Below are positions 41,705 through 41,819 of a stretch of 41,819 nucleotides of DNA, piece after piece. Each line of letters opens with the position of its first letter. Position 1 is the first letter of the stretch. Source of the DNA: Bacteroidales bacterium (GTDB lineage Bacteria > Bacteroidota > Bacteroidia > Bacteroidales > UBA932); contig JAHHQP010000018.1 in NCBI GenBank assembly GCA_020026355.1, forward strand, positions 1 through 41,819, in the 5' to 3' direction. The translations under genes and the position numbers were made by a program. The notes under the pieces were generated by a model that was given only the letters and a program-made list of their open reading frames with translations, did not search any database and was not told where the DNA came from.

Positions 41705-41819
41705 GTTTGAGATAGAACGGCAGTTCATTGAAAAGATTGAAAGACAAGAACAAGTACAAGCAAAAAGTACCGAGAAATACAATAATCGAGAAGCGTTGAT
41801 TTCTTTTACGAGATCAGAA
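41705..41819 (+). other. Transcribed leader, probably of an rRNA or tRNA operon beyond the window
   Basis: From about 41705 to the window end there is no convincing coding frame. The sequence is A-rich with short repeated AACAAGTACAAG/AAAAGTACCGAG-like words and a GTTCATTGAAAAGATTGAAAG segment. Such antiterminator-like leaders are familiar before 16S rRNA genes in Bacteroidales. The rRNA itself is not reached, so this is inference. Confidence 0.5.

Overview
The window looks like chromosomal DNA from a member of the Bacteroidota, most likely a gut or rumen Bacteroidales. Four things support this: SusC/SusD-type outer-membrane pairs, many signal-peptidase-II lipoproteins, BACON and DUF5689-like domains, and promoters of the TTTG / TAnnTTTG type instead of -35/-10 boxes. 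Genus cannot be fixed from this sequence alone. There is no sign of phage, IS elements or CRISPR.

Region 1 (1-16346, +) is a starch/alpha-glucan utilization locus. It holds a SusC-like TonB receptor, a SusD-like binding lipoprotein, a SusE/F-like glycan-binding lipoprotein, four GH13 enzymes (a large multidomain alpha-amylase, a type I pullulanase, a compact alpha-amylase, a SusA-like neopullulanase) and a SusB-like GH97 alpha-glucosidase. The inferred flow is surface cleavage and debranching, SusCD import, then periplasmic finishing by the SusA- and SusB-like enzymes. No regulator of the SusR or HTCS type lies in the window. A strong hairpin terminator sits between the SusE-like gene and the amylases. 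The large amylase carries a SusE/F-type domain inserted inside its catalytic barrel.

Region 2 (16418-17571, +) holds an AT-richer fimbrillin-like lipoprotein and a 48-residue small protein, closed by a 15-bp perfect-stem terminator.

Region 3 (17735-26005, +) has its own promoter and terminator. It contains a BACON plus triple OB-fold lipoprotein, a BACON-fused DNA/RNA non-specific endonuclease lipoprotein, a secreted endonuclease/exonuclease/phosphatase-family enzyme, a TonB receptor without a SusD partner, and a DUF5689-like OB-fold lipoprotein. I read it as a candidate system for binding, cutting and importing extracellular nucleic acid, laid out like a polysaccharide utilization locus. 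It is the best candidate for an under-described system here.

Region 4 (26019-36378) is housekeeping: an M3 dipeptidyl carboxypeptidase plus a serine hydrolase (+); menA, a CPBP protease and gpmI (-); a cyclophilin with a repeat tail plus a HAD phosphatase (-); and a divergent polysaccharide flippase (+). Region 5 (36449-41590, -) is a probable four-gene operon of two half-size chromate-type transporters, an AspT/YidE-family transporter and a GH20 beta-hexosaminidase. The right edge (41668-41819) carries a very strong consensus promoter reading out of the window, with a leader resembling those before rRNA operons. No gene-free stretch exceeds 300 bases.
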